Positions 1 through 10,190 of a DNA stretch of 43,424 bases are shown here, in pieces. The notes under the pieces are model-generated. The model had not been told where the DNA came from, did no database searches, and saw only the letters and a list, made by a program, of their open reading frames with translations. A program made the translations under genes and the position numbers. The stretch is taken from contig CDMY01000573.1 of assembly GCA_001179505.1 (NCBI GenBank), forward strand, positions 1-43,424, given 5' to 3'. Within the stretch, counting starts at the first letter, position 1; every line of letters starts with the position of its first letter. This DNA comes from Vitrella brassicaformis. Its lineage: Eukaryota > Sar > Vitrellaceae.

Positions 1-39
1 CGCTCATATTGCAGGGCGGTGGCTGCGTCCCGCGCCTAC

Positions 40-1182
40 CGACGAAGGCGCGGCGAATGTATTCCTTCTGCTCCTTGCTCACGCCAGCCTTGATGATCAG
101 GCGCAGCTGGTCCGCCTTCGCCTTCATGGTGGCCCCGCTGTTGAGTATGGTGATGATCTCCTCCCATCTGTCGGCCTCCTTCTGCCCCTCCAACCTAACC
201 TTATTGGCTGCAGACAGAACACGACAGAAAGCATCCATGCATCTTGGCAACTACCACCTGGCCGTTCGTGTGCTCACCCTCCCTGGCCTTTTTGCTGGCT
301 TTGCTCTTCTCCTGCCGTTTCGATGTGCTCTTCTCAGCCGGGCCGGGCCGGCGTGTGTCGCGCCCCGACATCACGCTAGGCGTCACACGTTATCTACACG
401 CATCAGACGTGCTACCTGCAAACGCGCACAGGGCCGGACAGATCCGATAACAGAAACGGCGTATGGTCCGTGAGGTGCACGCTCTCGCCGCCATCTCACG
501 CAGTCTGCACCCCCCACGATGCATTGCCGTGTTTCTCTCACCTTCTGAGGGCGTTATTTTCTGTCGTGGCCGACCTTCTGCCGGGTTGCCAGCTGGTGGC
601 TGTCCTGAGCTCCTTTTCAGCTTCGCGCGCCTGCACCTGCTGACTGTCCCGTCCTTGTCCTGCAAATGCACACACACACGTGCATCCGTGCATGTCGCTA
701 GCTCCATTGTGGTCTTGCGTACCCTCTCCTCCTCAGTCTCGTAGAGCTTGAATATCTTGTACGCATAGCGAGAGCGGTCGTGCACATCAAACAGCACCTC
801 CACGCATCCATGTAGCCCCCTCCCGCACCGGCACACTCCCGTCCACGTACACGCTGTCGGTGTCGCTCTCCACCGCCCTCGCCACCTCCTTCTGCACACA
901 AAGACCATGGATATGCACACATACACCGCTATTGCCATGCTGCATCCATAAAATCCATCGAAGGTCCGGGAACGTACCCGCCACTGCCCCTGTGTGAACT
1001 GCCGGCGCATCTGCACACCAACAACAAGACGCACAATGCAGTGGACCATATCCTCCATAACTTCATCATGTTGTTCTTCCCTAGGCCTTCAACGTATTAT
1101 ATGCAGCGCTCACCGGCTCTCTCTTGCCGCTCGATGATGGCATCGACGCCAAGGCGTCTTCGACGGTCACGTAGGAAGGCAT
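40..1182 (-). CDS. Coiled, possibly TBC-like protein, 5' part only
   Basis: Not recognised with confidence. Proposed exons (minus): 1182-1114, 1010-978, 891-723, 639-542, 375-258 and 199-40; the last enters an intron that runs off the left edge, so the C-terminus is missing. The protein starts MPSYVTVEDALASMP, then has a segment (residues about 45-90) that could be PH/GRAM-like, a charged Gln/Glu/Arg stretch, a Lys/Arg/Ser-rich linker, and ends in RWEEIITILNS and LRLIIKAGVSKEQKEYIRRAF. That last piece faintly recalls the opening helix of Rab-GAP TBC domains; this is a weak inference. Phases agree at every junction except in exon 3, which is 169 bases where 168 are needed: the frame changes at the five-C run 816-820. 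The start at 1182 follows pyrimidine-rich DNA; an in-frame open stretch continues upstream, so an earlier start is possible. Confidence 0.45.
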
Positions 1183-1310
1183 CTTCTCCTTCTCAACTCT
1201 GCAATGGCTTCGTTGGACAGGTGGAATAATAGAGCACGCTGAGGGGAGGAAGACGGAAAGTGGAACAAATGGGGAAAACAGAAGCAATGTTTCGTTATAC
1301 CGTCGCGCTC

Positions 1311-1341
1311 CCGTCTCCGTCGAGAAAGTGAAATCTCGCCG
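1311..1341 (+). repeat. Copy 1 of a short repeated upstream element
   Basis: Matches 2123-2154 at about 26 of 31 positions, with the shared core GAAATCTCGCCG. It lies about 130 bases upstream of the minus-strand start at 1182. It contains an imperfect inverted repeat, CGTCGAG ... CTCGCCG. A regulatory role is inferred only from placement and repetition. Confidence 0.4.
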
Positions 1342-2122
1342 CAGTTTGGCATCATCTTGCAATGGATGTCTTCTCCTTTTCACGTTTGATAATGTTCGGT
1401 CCAGCCACGATAGGCCAACGCTCAGGCCAGCGACGTTTTTGCCACCCCGTCAGCTTGCCAGGCAATGCCAGCTTTGTACAGCCTTGCCTTCATCTCGAGC
1501 GAGGGAGAGTGTGCAATCGGGCCTCCTTGGCTGCATTTGCAGCTTGTCTGTCGGCGGCAAGACATCAGAAAGGACGACAGAAATCCTGCCAGCACATTTG
1601 CAGACTCTGTTGTTGCTCAGTTATGCTCACCCTCCGGCCGCCTGCAGGCCTTCTTCAGCGTCGAACTTCTTTGCGCTGCCGCCCGGCTTGTCAGGGTGAA
1701 CCTTGAATGTCCTGTGTACGTGGGTACAGCCACGCCAATACAAAACAGACACATCGGTTAATGAGCGGACGACTCTCCTGCACCGAAGGTACGTACCATT
1801 GAGGTCTTGCGAAGAGCCTTCTCCGCCTTCTAAGACTTCTCCGTCGCCCACCATCCCAACCTGAGCTTCCGAAAGGCGTCAAACGGCAAGAAAACAACTT
1901 TCGACTTGCGGTCTGAGGCGGGCATTCTCTCACAGCCGATGCGGGCCGGGGGAGAGGAGGAGAAGGTGAGGAGCCAGGTAATGAGGAGCAATTTGGTGAG
2001 GAGGAGGCTCAGCCGAACTGCAAAAGAGCAGAACCAACGAGAGGATGACGAGGACGTGTTGAAATGAAGCGGAAACGAACAGGAATGCGCTAAGGAAAAA
2101 AACCGCGCCGTCCGTCTCCTGG

Positions 2123-2154
2123 CCGTCTCCCGGCGAGGAAGCGAAATCTCGCCG
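2123..2154 (+). repeat. Copy 2 of a short repeated upstream element
   Basis: Same core as copy 1. Here the inverted repeat is perfect over seven bases, CGGCGAG ... CTCGCCG, around a ten-base loop. It ends about 27 bases before the RING-CH gene start at 2182. It could be a promoter or operator-like site, or a hairpin in the transcript leader. Confidence 0.4.
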
Positions 2155-2181
2155 AAAGAACTCTAAGCTCGCAAATGCGGA

Positions 2182-4163
2182 ATGAGTTGGGTGGGCTGTT
2201 TGACGTATCCTGGCTTTGACGATGCGTGCCGCATCTCCCGGGATGGAGAGGAGTCCACCGAAACGGGTCTACTTATCTCGCCCTGCAGCTGTCGCGGCAC
2301 AATGGGTGAGATGACGCCTGATCTCACCAAATTGGATCTCACTCGTCTTGCCTTTCTCATCTCGATTTTTCCATTCGTCGTGTGCAGGCTTTGTCCACGT
2401 TAACTGTATGGAGGCGTTCCGACGACAGAAGCTGCAGACGACAGGCAAGGCGCAGCCGCACATGGTGGTCTTTGCTAGGGTCTTTGCTGTGTGGTCTACA
2501 GGTGAGCCCTCAACGAGATGTGAGATCTGCCAGGGGTGAGGCTACCCAGAGCACACAATTCACACCTGACGCTGACAAGAAACTGGTGTGTTCATCAATC
2601 AGCGAGTACGACGAGTATCTGCTCGGAGGTGCTCCCGAACGCGAGAAGAGGATCTATTTGTATGACGACCTTTTCCAGAGATTGTGCTTATGGGTGGTGG
2701 CACCTGTGGCGCTGTGGGTCTTCGGCAACACTGTCACGTTCGCGATCGGCCCAATGGTGATATGCTTCATTTCTTATCTGTTGGAGTGTCTAGTCGCCCG
2801 CCACCCGCGGTGCGCCAGCGGCCGACAGCTGCGTTGGGGTATCCTTCTGCTGCTCGCCCTCATCACACTTTCTGTGCTGCTGATGGCATCCAACGCCGAT
2901 TGGTCGTTCTGGAGTAGCGGAGAGTCCGTTCTCCTGTCTGTTTTCGGCTCTGTGGTGGTGCTTCCAATCAGTCTGAAGGCACATTACCACTTCAGAATGC
3001 GCCGTCGGCTTCTCGAGCTACATCGCGACCATGACGTGACGCAGCAGGCGGGGTGTCAGCTGCTGTCTATGGGGTATGGCTTGATCCAGTCTACACATGC
3101 TTTTGCGGTGGCAAGTTCCTCGTCGAGGACTCTGGCGCTGCTATTTGCGGCCTTCGGCTGGGTCGGCTTGACTTCGTGTCTTCTTGCACTAATCATTCTT
3201 TGGCGGCATCGGTTTCTCCTCCGACGGCTCGTCAAACGGCACGTGACGCCCCACTTTCTGCCAGGTGAGGGGTGGGGAATCCTCACACCGATCGGCTCAT
3301 GTGTTGTGTCCTCACATATTCGATACCTGCAGCACATTTTCAGTGCGCCGACTGCAGACGGTGAGCAAAAAGGAATCCACTGTCAATGAAGGCACGGACT
3401 GATGAGACTCGTCATGATCAGGAAGCGACCCAAGGACCGACTTTGTATGAGAGACCCCCTTTGGCTATCGTTCAGAGACGCTCTGTGCTGTCCGGTGGTC
3501 TACTGCCTCTTTACGATCGCCATTTCATCTTTACTGTACATATTAGCCTCCCCCGGTTCCCCCTATTTTCCGTGGCTGGAGCTCTCGTGGCTGCTGTTGT
3601 ACCGCTGCGTCAAGCTGATTGGCTGTGGCTCGCTCGTTGTCGGTGCGCCCATCGGTGCGGCCTTTTTTGCTTGGGTGCTTATCCTAACACGCGTGTCAGA
3701 GGCCCGCGTGTCAGAGGCCCTCATCATCTTCTTTGCGGCCTTGTGGATCACTATGACCCCTGTTGGGGTGTGGGTTGGCATGGTCTATTCGGAGCTCACG
3801 ATAGGCACGTTAATGGTCAACCTGACAGACAAAGGTCTTGTCGCGGTAGCATGGGTGCTGGCAATCGCGATCGCCATAATGCTGGCCATGAATGAGATTC
3901 CCGACGGGAATCCGTGTCTCTATGGGGTACACGGGTGGGAAGTCGCTCTTGGAGAGCAGAGGATTGGGTCCGCACTGGTGGCTCTAGTCCACTTCCTCTG
4001 TCACGTTTTTTTGCCTTGGTTTACGACAAGTGCCGGAGCCACGTTCATAGCACTGCTCGCCGTCATTACCTTTGTCGAAGCAAGTAAAACGCTTGAGTTT
4101 CTCTTGACCTTATTCGGTGCTTGGGTGGCTGAGGGGCTGTGTCTGCATTACTTGGACGGATGA
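2182..4163 (+). CDS. RING-CH (MARCH-like) membrane E3 ubiquitin ligase
   Basis: Exons 2182-2305, 2388-2535, 2603-3264, 3333-3360 and 3422-4163 join in phase and give about 567 residues. The N-terminus has the RING-CH pattern: CRIS, then SPCSCRGTMG, FVHVNCMEAF and RCEICQGEYDEY. These domains bind two zinc ions and recruit an E2 enzyme; MARCH-type ligases ubiquitinate membrane proteins. The second Cys of the first pair is Ser (TCC) here, which may weaken or abolish zinc binding. After it come several strongly hydrophobic segments in two groups (about residues 110-290 and 330-565), more membrane spans than classic two-span MARCH proteins and closer to the many-span MARCH6/Doa10 layout, which is an inference. 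A short basic, Cys-containing linker encoded by the 28-base exon separates the two groups. The N-terminus is very short before the zinc motif, so a further upstream exon is possible. Confidence 0.7.
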
Positions 4164-4700
4164 GGGACTCCGAGTGATCGTTGAATGGAATGTGACGTGT
4201 GTGCGGTGACCCTATTTGTTGCGTGTGTTTCGTCTTAAGTCCATTTGAACCGTTCTGTAATGAATTCAGCCACTGGAGAGAGGCATTTCTGTGAGCGCAT
4301 GGTGTATGATCCTCCAAAGCTTTGAGATGCGCCACGCACGCTTTCGCGGGGGGGGACAAATTGCCATCCACGCACACAGATATCCACAACATGCGCTATG
4401 CCATTCGTCTTCAGCCATACTTCTGTATCAAAAAGTGACGATTGACTGTCAGTGACGGGGTCTCAAAAACACAATCATGACACGACAACCGTGCGTGCGA
4501 GGCGTGCAGGTGTGCGTTATGAATACAATGGTCATTCGTACGCGCTCATCTACGTATCGAAAATGACAACAACAAACTCCTCGCCCCTCACACACACATC
4601 CCTGGTTGGGTGGCTGGCGGGTCGGGGTGCGCACACACGATGGATGCATTGCACTGACACTGATGAATCGGTCTATCGGATGGATGGATGGATGGATAGG
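4164..4700. other. Convergent intergenic region
   Basis: Lies between the 3' ends of the RING-CH gene and the minus-strand GH10 gene. It holds an eight-G run near 4350 and a GGAT tandem repeat at 4679-4697. I see no coding or RNA gene. Confidence 0.6.
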
Positions 4701-7700
4701 TCAGGCCTTGAGTGCCTTCTCCATCTCGAAGAAGGCGCGCTTCTTCTTCCACCCCCGTGCGAAGGGTGTGGGGTGGTCGGCGCCCTGGAACTGCGTGTTG
4801 AGCCAGCTGTAGGGGTCATAGGTGCCCCAGATCACAAACCTGGAAGGACACAGCCACCAAGAATGATTGTGGTGAGTGTGGTGGGTGGTGCGTGTGTGTT
4901 GCGTGGATGTATTACGCTGTGCAGTTGGGCTCCTCGATGCACATGCGCAATAGCATGCCGTAGATCTGCCCCTGCAGAAGCGAAGGAAAGGATGAATGAG
5001 ATCAAAGGCAGGGAGCGGCATCTGGGTGCTTGTGTGTTGATTACCTGTATGTATTCCTTTTCGAAGTTCCACTGCTCCCCGCAGGGGACGTACCCCTGGC
5101 CGGACACCCACTGCCCGCACCCTACATCCATCTCAGTGATGGACACCTCCTACACACACAGAGAGAGAAAGAGAGAGAGAGACGTTGGCAGATCAACAAC
5201 AAACCAATGTGCTCTTCTCTCTGTGTGCCTTCCCCCCCCCAGCTCACCAGTCCCAGTGACCCCAATCTGCGCATCTGCTGCCGCACGCCGTCGTACAGCT
5301 CGAACGTGACGTCGATGTGCGTCTGGAAGCCGACGCCGTCCACCACAGGCTTGCCCTTGTATGAGCCGAGCGGGTGTTTCATCAGCCACTTGGCCAGGGC
5401 GTAGACGGCGCCCGACTTGCCGCTGTCCGCCGAAATGATGTAGAAATCGTTGTAGTAGTTGTTGATGGACGTGCCCATGTTGTCGGCGGCGATCTTGGCG
5501 CGGCGGAAGACCTTGGGGAGCCAATCGGGGATGTCCTCCATCCACGTGCCCTTGCGCTCGATCCACGTCGTGCCGTCTGATGACTGCCCATCTTGCAAGG
5601 CTGAGATCGATGGCCATCCACACACATACAACACACGATACACGACATCCGACACACATGGTCTGTGTCTCTGTCCCCTTCCCTGGCCTTCTTTTGTTCC
5701 CCTGCCCACCCTACCCTCATTGGCGATATCGAAGTGGTACGAACCCTTGCGCCCGGCGTATCTCTTGACGTACTTGTCAGTGAAGTCCATCAGCCACGCC
5801 TCCTTCTCCGCGGGCGGCTTCCCGCGGACCGGGCCGGGATGGTCGCGGTACCAGGCGATGGCGTGCAGGCGGTGCAGCATGCCGTGCTGCTCGGCGAAGT
5901 CCATGATCCAGTCGCATGTGGTCCACTGGTACTGGAGGATGGAGCCCGGCTTGCACTCGGACTTGGCCACGGTGACGCTGTAGTGGGTCTTGATGGTGTT
6001 GAGGTAGTCGCTGTAGTCGCGCAGCCAATACGAGATGGCCGTGCCGATCTTCAGCTGACGCTTCTCGGCCAACGCGCGGAGAGACCCTGAATGCGGTCAG
6101 GAAAGGGAGAGAGACACATGCATTTTGTTTGTGTGTGTGTGTGTGTGTGTGTCTGCGTAGGGCGGCTGACTGACCAGCAGGGTTGACAGTTGATGGGATG
6201 AAGACGTCCTGTCTCTTGAGCACGGTCTTGCACTTGCCATCAGGGCACCATGGCGCATACGTCATCTGCCGACCTGCACAAGACAAGCAAGCAGCACAGC
6301 ACACCGCAGATTCCGTCCATCCATCCATCCATCCATGTGTCTCCTTTCTAGCCTGCTCCACCCACTGACCTTCGAACTTGCAAGGGGGCTGTCCAGTCTG
6401 CTCGCAGACGTTGTTGCGCTTGCCGCCGTGGTGCTGCATCTTGAAGACCTTCCAGTTGCAGCACTCGACGGGCTCCTGGTTGCCGCACTTGTTGCACTTC
6501 TCACCGCACTTGGCGGGGCAGCACACGGGGCCCTTGGTGTAGGCACTGAACAGACCGCCATACTGCTTCTCGCACATCCACTTCTGGCTGTTCTCAGGGG
6601 TCGCAGCTGCAGACGTACGTACGCAGAGGAAGAAAGATGGATCGACCATGTCTCTCTCTCCCTCTCTCGCTGTGTTGAGGGTCACACTTACCAGGGAATG
6701 CGCAGTCCTTGGGGCCGCTAATCTCCTTCTTGTCAGGGTGTGCGCTGTTCTTCATGGTGACCACTCGGGGGAATAGGGTGCATGGGAACTGCTTGGTGGG
6801 CTGCCCCGACCAGGTCCAGAAGTAGCAGTCGACCTCGTCCTGGCACGCACGGGCGCAGTCCATCGGTGAGGCGATGTGCTGGATGTCCATCTTGGTCGAC
6901 GCCGTGTAGATCTTGCCTGCCTGGCCACAACGAGCCACGTCATTCTCTACACACATACACACACCCAGACAGAGACAGAGAGATTGACAGGTACATGCCA
7001 TCTGCCGGTCCATATGTGGGGGCTCTGCTCACTTCCAGTGCACCATGCGGGCGCGAATACGATGTTCTTAGAGGTGGGTTTCTTGTCGCCCCTGTGCTGC
7101 TTGAGGATGCAGTTGTTGCCGCCCTTGGCCACGCTGTTGTCGTACTGGAACCAGGTGCACAGCTTCTCGCGCACACAGTTGTCGTGGCAGTCCTCCAGAG
7201 ACCGAGCCTTGATGGTTCGCAGGTTCTTGCCCGTCAAAGTGTGCTTCCTGCCCCACTCCAGACAACCTGACACACAGAGAGACATCCACACACCACAACA
7301 CACGCATCAAGGATGCCGTGTATTCAGTTTGTGGTGTGAGCAGCCTGCCTGTGTCTCGGCAGGTAGCTGCGCCCGAGACGGACATGCCGAACTGGTCATA
7401 CTCCTTGTGGCTCTTGTCGATGATAAGGGCGCCCTTGTCGGTCTTGTACAGCCAGCAGGCCGTGGTGCTCTTGGTGACCGCCTTGTTGAGGCGGTCCGCC
7501 TTGGGCCGTCTGTCGAACCAGAAGGTGAATCCCTTGCAGCCGTTGGTGAAGAAGCACTTCTCCTGGCACTGCGACGCAGACGTGAAGACACCCGTATACT
7601 TGTGCTGGTTGCCCAGGATCTGGCCGTTGGGGAACTTGGTCGTTGGCACGTAGCAATCTGCAGGCAGAGAAACAAACAAACACGGCTGACTGAATGCTTC

Positions 7701-9608
7701 TGTGTCTGTCTGATTGTTCCTCTTCCTACCTACCGTGCAGGCAGTATTTGGGTCCTGAGATGAGGTTAGTGCCGATGTTCTTGCCGACGCCGGTGTATGA
7801 CTTGAGCAGCGTGCACCTCTTGGCCACGAAGTTGTACTTGAAGAACTTGCAGGGGAAGTTCTGGTGCCTCTTCTGACACTTGGCCTGGCAGTCGGAAGCG
7901 CTGTCCACCTTGTCGATGGCCTTGACGCAGTCCTTGGGCGCGTTGGAGCCGGTGCAGAAGTAGTTGGTGAACATCTCGGCACAGTTGGGCACCTCCTACA
8001 AAACGAGAAAAGGCCGAATAGATCTGTGTGTGGTGCCTTGCCTGTACTGTGTGCAGACCTGCAGTGCTATCTCGGTGACGAGGCTGGTGCCGGTGTCGTC
8101 ACGACTCTTCAGAATGCCGCGTGCGAAGGCGCCCTGACACCCATGCAGACAAGCACACAACGGATGGATCAAGAGGGGGCCGGTGCTGACATCGCTCGCT
8201 TCACTTACGTCTGCACCGATGAACTCCGTATGGAAGCTGGGCCGCCAGCCGAGCTGGGGCTTGTTCTTGTTGACGTCACTCACAGAAGCCTACACGCCAC
8301 AGCACGGCGTAGCCGACAGCAGTGGTTTGTAGACGGGTCAAATGTATGTGAATGTGCGTGTGCGAATGGGCGTACCAGGAAGACGGTCATTTTTTCCTTT
8401 GCCAGCCATTGTCTCTCCATCTCTACCCAGTGCCCCTCGTTCCATCTGTTGGGATTCTCCGACTTGCGGTAGAGCCGCACCCGCTGCAGATTAATGGGAC
8501 GTCTGTTGCCCGTGACCGTAAACTGCACACACACCACAGACACAGACACAGACACACACACAAAGAAAGAAAGAGTGAGCCACTCATAAATGTGAGCCCC
8601 CTTCTCATACCGCAATCCAGTAGAAGCTGGCATCAAAGATGAATCGCGGCCGCAGGCCGACGGCTGACTTGGTGGTCGTGATGGAGCCCTGTATCGTGCC
8701 CTGCAGCTGCCGCAGGGGCTCCTCGCTGCTCAGCATCCGGGACACCATGGAACCGGTCTTCGGGGCGGCGCCATTATGGACGAAAGCAAAGACATTCTCC
8801 TGTCCTTCTCGGGCGATGAGCGTCCCCATGAGGCCTGCAGGCAAAGAGAAGGTGCTCAATTCGTTCATCAGAAATGCCCATTATATGCCATCTCTGTTGT
8901 CTTACCGTGTGTGGCGTGGATGTGTTCGTGTTGATTGATTTCGTGTGCCACGTGCTGCGGCGTGACGTGTGCATGTGTGAGGCCCATTGTCTCCACGCCC
9001 AGCCAGGCACGGTGGATGGCATGCGCCAGCAGCACCGTGCTCATGTACGCCGACACGCCCACCGATCCGCACTCATCACCAGAGGCGGCATCGCCCTGCT
9101 GCCCCCAAAGAGCCCGGCCGTCTGTGTTCGCCTTGGCTCGGCGGGCACTGATGGCTGCCGCAATGGCCTCATGGGCAGGGCCCTCATTCTGTGGCTCAGT
9201 CAGGACGATGCGGGGCAGCTGGCGAGTCGCATTGATGGTGCCGATCTGATCAGCGGCCGGGCTGATGACGGCCAGGGGCGTTGCAATGGGGTCGTTATCG
9301 CCGTCCGCCGTGGCACTGCCGCCGTTGATGACCGAATAAGTGAGGTGGAAGGGCCGAAAAAGGGCCACCAGCGGCACCAGGCTGCTGTCACGAGTGGGCC
9401 AGCTGACATGCTCAATGGCCGTCAACACGCCGTATTCACCACAGATGTCCGTCGAAGACGATGCATCGCCGCCCAATGATGTTGAATGCACGACGCTCAC
9501 ACGGAATGACGCTACGCCCTCAAGCCCATCCGCAGAAGACCATCCACCCGTTGCTCGGACCAACGAGACGACAAGGGCGAAGATCATGACGCGAGAGGGA
9601 AAGTTCAT
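4701..9608 (-). CDS. Secreted PAN/Apple-GH10 glycoside hydrolase, copy A
   Basis: Sixteen exons join in phase into 1,216 residues: 9608-8906, 8834-8611, 8522-8376, 8289-8209, 8133-8059, 7995-7734, 7657-7349, 7266-7033, 6946-6692, 6606-6370, 6273-6175, 6086-5715, 5600-5248, 5149-5045, 4971-4916, 4839-4701. Order: signal peptide (MIFALVVSLV core); unknown module to about 410 with a His-rich HVAHEINQHEH patch; four Cys-rich modules of PAN/Apple type (411-497, 498-600, 601-678, 679-763), each ending near a GPK.C or W.C motif; a Cys-rich module with CCPAKCGEKCNKCG (764-842); GH10 from about 880. GH10 signs are KIGTAISYWL, DFAEQHGMLHRLHAIAW, HFDIANE (acid/base E999), GFQTHID and SITEMDV (nucleophile E1123). 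GH10 enzymes cleave beta-1,4-xylan; PAN modules bind protein or sugar. Likely secreted, acting on cell-wall or food polysaccharide. Exon 7 uses a GC donor at 7348. Paralogue of 10191-15094. Confidence 0.88.
6129..6152. repeat. GT dinucleotide microsatellite
   Basis: About twelve GT units (CA on the coding strand) inside an intron of GH10 copy A. Similar shorter CA/GT runs sit in many introns of the window (for example 8550-8562, 23811-23830, 26685-26700 and 34454-34476) and supply the pyrimidine-poor CA-rich context typical of these introns. Confidence 0.85.
8895..9521 (-). repeat. Left arm of near-identical inverted repeat
   Basis: Reverse complement of 10305-10930. Base-by-base reading of 9001-9498 against the other arm gives about seven mismatches, and none from roughly 9235 to 9480. 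It covers most of exon 1 of GH10 copy A and stops just inside intron 1. Outside the arms the paralogues are alignable mainly as protein. Confidence 0.9.
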
Positions 9609-10190
9609 GGTTGGATGGGATCAATCAGAGAAGGGGATGGCTCCGCGGGCCACGGGGAGGCTCGGAAGTCACCTTTACCAGCCCGGCTTTGGCTGGACAC
9701 GTTGGTGTCTGTGTTGTTCAGGATTCAGGACCGAAACTAGACAATTGACCCCCGGATACCCTGCTGTCGGAGAAGGGGGGATAGACTATGTATGGGACAG
9801 CGCTGCCGGCTTGGATCTCCCCGGCCCCCAGAATTGCGAGCTCATATTGGGGGACAAGCAGAAGAGTGATAGTGATTTGCGAAACGAAGTTGTCCCTCTG
9901 AGGATCTACAAGTGCGAAGGCTTGGATTCTGTTCAACCATGCTTCTCGAGATCGGAATCGCCGCTATCATCTACGGACCCCCGCACCTCCCTCTCCTGGT
10001 CCAAACGCTCGAGATGATGGGTGAGGCGACCCTTATCCTCGCTTCGGTCTGCTCGTGGGCCGCCACGGAGATCCAAATTCAGGAGAAAAACAGGCGCCGC
10101 GAGCGCCAGAGACGTCGTGCCAGTGGCTATTGAGAGATCTGCATCTCGCCCCCTTCTCGAGACCTCCGCCCCCAAAACTCGCTGATTCCG
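9609..10190. promoter_or_regulatory. Shared divergent promoter region of the GH10 pair
   Basis: About 580 bases between the two start codons. It contains no gene I can support; open frames here are extensions of the antisense of exon 1. The two halves are not obviously inverted copies of each other, so the two genes may have different upstream control even though their first exons are nearly identical. Confidence 0.5.

Larger units (their letters stand above)
1183..2181. other. Inter-gene region with orphan HPDK motif and repeated element
   Basis: This 1 kb lies between the starts of two divergent genes. On the minus strand, 1698-1678 encodes HPDKPGG followed by SAKKFDAEE, which resembles the J-domain loop of DnaJ-type co-chaperones. 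A possible minus-strand start at 1924 (MPASDRKSKVVFLPFDAF) meets a stop about 31 codons later. I could not join it to the HPDK segment with convincing splice sites, nor find the helix II normally preceding HPD. It may be a decayed J-protein, an exon of a small gene, or chance. The region also carries two copies of a 31-32 base element (listed separately). No other supportable gene. Confidence 0.3.

Noticed and set aside
4452-5309. 285-codon plus-strand open frame
   Set aside because: Antisense of the GH10 copy A 3' exons and intergenic repeats; no family resemblance.
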